Notes under the pieces: model-generated
Database searches by the model: none
Seen by the model: only the letters and a program-made list of their open reading frames with translations
Told to the model about the DNA's origin: nothing
Source: Ramlibacter sp.
GTDB lineage: Bacteria; Pseudomonadota; Gammaproteobacteria; Burkholderiales; Burkholderiaceae_C
DNA: 8,803 bases
Assembly: GCA_023701085.1 (NCBI GenBank)
Contig: JAMPXR010000082.1
Location: forward strand, 1 to 8,803
Direction of reading: 5' to 3'
Program-made: the position numbers and the translations under genes
In this document: in pieces, positions 5,987 to 8,803 of the stretch
How positions within the stretch are numbered: position 1 is the first letter of the stretch
How the letters are laid out: each line of letters starts with the position of its first letter

Positions 5987-8146
5987 TCAGGCGGGGATCG
6001 CGTCGATGTTGGGCCGCGTCCAGTGGTGGTGCCGGGCCATGGCGGCGATGAAGTCCTGCGCCAGCTGCGCGCGTCCCGGCGCATCGTTCCTGCCAATCAG
6101 CACGCCGGCCGCGCCCTGCCCACCCTCGTCCGCGCCCAAGCCGAGCGTGCGCAGCAAGCGGGCCCCCTCGCCGACGACGCACAGCGTCTTGCCGTGCTTG
6201 TACGCCTCCAGCACGTAGTGCACGGCCTCGCCGTCGCGCGCCAATGTCTCGGCGCTGGCCGCGCCGCCGGGCACCAGCACCGCGTCGAACAGCACCGACG
6301 GCATGGTGGCGAAGGTGTGATCCACCGCCAGCTGCTGGCCCGACGAGGTCGCGACGAACCCCAGGCGGGCCCCCAGGATTCGGCTGCTGGCCCCCGCGTC
6401 CTGCAGGGCCTGCTGGATCACCCGCAGCGCGCCCACTTCCACGCCGCTGGCCACCAGCACCGCGACCCTGCGGGTGACGATGCCGCTGTCGCCGCCTTCC
6501 ATGCTCAGGGCGGGCGAGGACTCCAGCGGCGGGCTGGCCCGCACGTCGCGAAAACCGGCGCGGCCGGCCGCCGCCTTCGGGTCGGGCACCGCGATGCCCA
6601 GCGGCTCGGCCACTTTGCGGGCAAGTTTGGGGTCCACGTGCGACAGGTTGTCCACCACCCTTTGACGCACCGCCGCGGCTTCCACCCGGGACAGCTCGAA
6701 CTGGAACGCGGCCACGATGTGCTCGCGTTCGGCCGGGCCCTGGCTGTTCCAGAACAGCGTCGCCTGGCTGAAATGGTCGTCGAAGCCCGGGCTGCGGCGC
6801 CGGATCTTCGGCGCCTCGAGCGCCTCCGGATAACTCTGAAAGCCCTGGTGGCCGCCGTCGACGCGGAACTCGGAGCCGCTGGCGAGCGAATTGGGCTCGT
6901 AGGCGACCTGCCCCTTGTTGACCAGCATCCGGTGCGCGCCGTCGCGCTCGAAATTGTGGAAGGGGCACAGCCCGCGGTTGATGGGCAACTCGTGAAAATT
7001 CGGCCCCCCGAGCCGCCACGACTGCGAGTCGGTGTAGGAAGCCAGACGCCCCTGCAGCAGCGGGTCGTTGCTGAAGTCGATGCCGGGCACGATGTGACCG
7101 GGGTGGAACGCCACCTGTTCGGTTTCGGCGAAGAAATTGTCGGGATTGCGGTTCAGGACCAACCTGCCCACGATGAGCACCGGGACGATTTCTTCGGGAA
7201 TCAGCTTGGTCGCATCCAGCAGGTCGAAGCCCAGGCCGTCGGCCTTGCCTTCCTCGATCAGCTGCAGGCCGAGCTCCCACTCGGGAAAGCTGCCGGCGGC
7301 CAGCGCCTCCCACAGGTCGCGCCGCAGGAAGTCGGGGTCCTTGCCGGCGATCTTCTGCGCTTCATCCCAGACCAGCGCGTGCTTGCCCAGGCGCGGCTTC
7401 CAGTGGAACTTGGCGAAGTGCGCCACCCCTTTGGCGTTGATCAGGCGAAAGGTATGGACGCCGAACCCCTCCATCATCCGGTAGCTGCGGGGAAGCGCCC
7501 GGTCCGACATCAGCCACATCAGCATGTGCGTGGTCTCGGGCATCAGCGACGCGAAGTCCCAGAAACTGTCGTGCGCGGTGGACGCCTGCGGCATGCCGTG
7601 GTGCGGCTCCGGCTTCATCGCGTGGACCAGGTCCGGGTACTTGATCGCATCCTGGATGAAAAATACGGGCATGTTCGCGCCCACCAGGTCGTAGTTGCCT
7701 TCGCGCGTGTAGAACTTGACGGCGAAGCCGCGCAGGTCGCGCACCGAGTCGGCGGCGCCGCGCGCGCCGGTCGCGCCGGAAAAGCGCACGAACACCGGGG
7801 TGCGGCTGCCGGCCTCCTGCAGGAAGTCGGCCCGTGTGTACTCGCCCAGCGAACGCGTCAGCTCGAAATAACCGTGCGCCGCAGCGCCCTGGGCGAACAC
7901 GACGCGCTCGGCAATGCGCTCACGGTCGAAGTGCGCGATTTTCTCGCGCAGGATGAAGTCTTCCAGCAGCGATGGGCCGCGCACGCCGGCCCGCAGCGAG
8001 TTGTGGTTGTCCGGGATCACCACGCCATGGCGCGTGGTGAGGAGGTTTTCGGGCGCCTGGCTGAACGCGTCCAGTTGCTTCTGCTTGGCCGCGGCGCTGT
8101 CGCCCGCCTTCGACTTGCGCTGCGCATCCTGCTTGGACTGTGGCAT
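5987..8146 (-). CDS. KatE/HPII-family large catalase homologue with substituted distal catalytic residues
   Basis: A 719-residue haem protein colinear with E. coli HPII (KatE). The catalase core spans about 25-530, followed by a C-terminal class I amidotransferase/DJ-1-like flavodoxin fold (about 558-700). Using HPII numbering (offset 44), the proximal side is conserved: haem ligand Tyr371 in RLASYTDSQ, Arg367, and His348 in FHPGH, which in HPII bonds covalently to that Tyr. Arg81 and Ser123 are also present. The distal side is not: essential His128 of HPII is Phe84 (VVFAQG for VVHARG), Asn201 is Ala157 (VGANMP for VGNNTP), Val169 is Ala125 and Phe214 is Tyr170. The frame is open and the rest well conserved, so this is not simple decay. 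It should bind haem, but normal catalase activity is unlikely. Shine-Dalgarno AGGAG lies 6 bases before the ATG. Confidence 0.92.
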   Translation of the reverse strand: MPQSKQDAQRKSKAGDSAAAKQKQLDAFSQAPENLLTTRHGVVIPDNHNSLRAGVRGPSLLEDFILREKIAHFDRERIAERVVFAQGAAAHGYFELTRSLGEYTRADFLQEAGSRTPVFVRFSGATGARGAADSVRDLRGFAVKFYTREGNYDLVGANMPVFFIQDAIKYPDLVHAMKPEPHHGMPQASTAHDSFWDFASLMPETTHMLMWLMSDRALPRSYRMMEGFGVHTFRLINAKGVAHFAKFHWKPRLGKHALVWDEAQKIAGKDPDFLRRDLWEALAAGSFPEWELGLQLIEEGKADGLGFDLLDATKLIPEEIVPVLIVGRLVLNRNPDNFFAETEQVAFHPGHIVPGIDFSNDPLLQGRLASYTDSQSWRLGGPNFHELPINRGLCPFHNFERDGAHRMLVNKGQVAYEPNSLASGSEFRVDGGHQGFQSYPEALEAPKIRRRSPGFDDHFSQATLFWNSQGPAEREHIVAAFQFELSRVEAAAVRQRVVDNLSHVDPKLARKVAEPLGIAVPDPKAAAGRAGFRDVRASPPLESSPALSMEGGDSGIVTRRVAVLVASGVEVGALRVIQQALQDAGASSRILGARLGFVATSSGQQLAVDHTFATMPSVLFDAVLVPGGAASAETLARDGEAVHYVLEAYKHGKTLCVVGEGARLLRTLGLGADEGGQGAAGVLIGRNDAPGRAQLAQDFIAAMARHHHWTRPNIDAIPA

Positions 8147-8223
8147 TCAACACTCCTGTGGCGGCCTCCTGTTCAAGGACGCGAAACACAACGCGCCGTC
8201 ACGGGCGCAGGCGGCGCGCGCCC

Positions 8224-8343
8224 TCAGACGTCCAGCTCGAATGCGGCATCCAGGATATTCGCGAGCGCGGCCAGCGCCAGGGCACCGGCGAAACCGGCGG
8301 CGCACCAGACCAGCCAATCGGGCATTGCGGCGAACCATTCCAT
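8224..8343 (-). CDS. 39-residue membrane mini-protein upstream of the catalase homologue
   Basis: A 40-codon frame, ATG 8343-8341 to TGA 8226-8224, not recognised as any named family. The protein starts MEWFAAMPDWLVWC, continues with a hydrophobic Ala/Leu/Gly stretch and ends AAFELDV. One transmembrane helix is expected at about residues 10-31, with a tryptophan-rich N-terminal edge and an acidic tail. The Shine-Dalgarno GGGAG with 6-base spacing is excellent, and the start context GGGAGATCGACATG nearly matches that of the KGG gene (GGGAGATCGGCATG). It ends 77 bases before the catalase-homologue start on the same strand, so the two are probably co-transcribed. Function is unknown; it may anchor or accompany the haem protein, or be an independent small stress protein. 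Confidence 0.65.
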   Translation of the reverse strand: MEWFAAMPDWLVWCAAGFAGALALAALANILDAAFELDV

Positions 8344-8384
8344 GTCGATCTCCCTGCGAACCGGCTTGTCGTCAAACTCGCCCC

Positions 8385-8391
8385 AGCATAG
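8385..8391 (-). promoter_or_regulatory. Candidate -10 element for the mini-protein/catalase unit
   Basis: The minus strand reads GCCTATGCT; CTATGCT resembles the RpoS-type -10 (CTATACT). The start point would be near 8378, about 35 bases before the mini-protein ATG. No clear -35 is seen, which is tolerable for RpoS promoters. Stress-phase control of a katE-type gene would fit, but this rests on one short match. Confidence 0.35.
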
Positions 8392-8455
8392 GCAAGCTCA
8401 TGCGCAACAGTTCGTAGTTAGGCAGCGGGCGCATATGTCGGCGCAGGCAGTTTCT

Positions 8456-8467
8456 GGCGGTAGGACG
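8456..8467 (-). promoter_or_regulatory. CGTCCTACCGCC motif, copy 2 (upstream of mini-protein/catalase)
   Basis: The minus strand reads CGTCCTACCGCC, 112 bases before the mini-protein start codon. It forms a perfect 12-base inverted repeat with 8525-8536, separated by 57 bases, so each copy points toward one of the two divergent units. Confidence 0.4.
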
Positions 8468-8510
8468 TCTCCCACACCTGCCGCGGCGCGCCTGCCGGCC
8501 TTCTCCTACA

Positions 8511-8525
8511 GCCCCGCCACGGGGC
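8511..8525. repeat. Short perfect hairpin flanked by TCCTAC
   Basis: GCCCCG-CCA-CGGGGC is a 6-base perfect stem with a 3-base loop. TCCTAC stands on both sides (8504-8509 and 8527-8532). Read on the minus strand, the order is GTAG, GAC, then the palindrome, which is the arrangement of REP elements (a GTRG tetranucleotide beside a palindrome). Confidence 0.4.
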
Positions 8526-8536
8526 GTCCTACCGCC
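8525..8536 (+). promoter_or_regulatory. CGTCCTACCGCC motif, copy 3 (upstream of the plus-strand protein)
   Basis: The plus strand reads CGTCCTACCGCC, 70 bases before the ATG of the plus-strand basic protein. It is the exact inverted partner of the copy at 8456-8467. Confidence 0.4.
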
Positions 8537-8606
8537 GGGAAAGCGCCGGCGTCGCACCATCGCGTGAAGAGCTCTCGGCTCTGCCACTTCATCTGAAAGG
8601 CAACCC

Positions 8607-8803
8607 ATGCACAACCGAATGCCCAGCCGGCGGCGACGCGGCGAACCGCGGGATGGGAGCCCGGCCGGCCGCGGCGACACGGTACCGGTCCAAGGCGATC
8701 GGGAGCGGGCGCCGCGCCTGCCGCACGAACGCGACGAGTCCGCCGACAGCCAGGCGGCGAGCGAGCCGTCCGGGCCACGGATGGCGCGCGCGGCCCGGGA
8801 AGA
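8607..8803 (+). CDS. Basic, low-complexity hypothetical protein with LPHERDES motif (runs off right edge)
   Basis: The first 65 residues of an open frame that continues past the window. It begins MHNRMPSRRRRGEPRDG, is rich in Arg, Pro, Gly, Asp and Glu, and contains RLPHERDESADSQ at 37-49. I recall LPHERDES as a recurring motif in short uncharacterised Burkholderiales proteins, so this is probably real coding sequence, but no function is known. There is no signal peptide or membrane segment in the visible part. AAGG lies 6 bases before the ATG; Met5 is an alternative start without a better site. It is divergent from the mini-protein/catalase unit and preceded by one arm of the CGTCCTACCGCC inverted repeat. 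Confidence 0.6.
   Translation, partial: MHNRMPSRRRRGEPRDGSPAGRGDTVPVQGDRERAPRLPHERDESADSQAASEPSGPRMARAARE

Larger units (their letters stand above)
8344..8606. other. Divergent intergenic region between stress-type units
   Basis: This 263-base gap separates the minus-strand mini-protein/catalase unit from the plus-strand basic protein. It holds a candidate -10 for the minus strand, an inverted pair of the CGTCCTACCGCC motif and a short perfect hairpin. A second hairpin AGAGC-TCTCG-GCTCT lies near 8568-8582. I see no further gene in it. Confidence 0.7.

Noticed and set aside
5373..6218. Plus-strand 281-codon frame across the KGG gene
   Set aside because: Its repeats are only the reverse reading of the KGG repeats, and the minus-strand frame shows the known KGG units.
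6023..8596. Very long plus-strand open frame (857 codons) opposite the catalase homologue
   Set aside because: It is the antisense shadow of a GC-rich coding frame: rich in Arg, Ala, His, Gln and Val, with no recognisable domain, while the minus-strand frame is a clear catalase-family protein.

Overview
The window is about 8.8 kb of very GC-rich bacterial chromosome. The protein sequences (TrpE, TrpG, Gph, HPII-type catalase, KGG-repeat protein) and the gene order fit a betaproteobacterium of the order Burkholderiales, most likely the Alcaligenaceae (Bordetella/Achromobacter-like). This assignment comes from recalled family sequences, not from a search.

Left half (1-3920, minus strand): a tryptophan biosynthesis operon read right to left as trpL(candidate)-trpE-trpG-ltaE-trpD, with trpD running off the left edge. 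A low-specificity threonine aldolase gene sits between trpG and trpD and is joined to both by 4-base ATGA start/stop overlaps. TrpE most likely starts at a TTG codon behind a perfect GGAGG. About 115 bases upstream of that start lies a candidate 27-residue leader peptide with Trp-Pro-Trp, followed at once by a strong hairpin, which suggests attenuation-type control. A GC-rich hairpin sequence that looks like a dispersed intergenic repeat fills the trpE-trpG gap.

Middle (3905-5411): a plus-strand gene for a secreted chalcone isomerase-like protein diverges from trpE and meets gph (phosphoglycolate phosphatase, minus strand) tail to tail, with the two stop codons sharing bases. Gph and trpE, often adjacent and co-directional in related bacteria, are therefore separated by an inverted gene.

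Right half (5412-8803): a stress-type gene group. It holds a KGG tandem-repeat protein, a large HPII/KatE-family catalase homologue, a previously unmarked 39-residue membrane mini-protein (all minus strand), and the start of a divergent basic hypothetical protein on the plus strand. The octamer CGTCCTAC occurs in the sense direction upstream of all three transcription units. The catalase homologue is the most striking object: the two distal haem-pocket catalytic residues, His and Asn, are Phe and Ala, while the proximal Tyr, haem-binding arginines and C-terminal flavodoxin-like domain remain. It is probably not a catalase in the ordinary sense.

No tRNA, rRNA, CRISPR array, insertion sequence or phage gene was seen.
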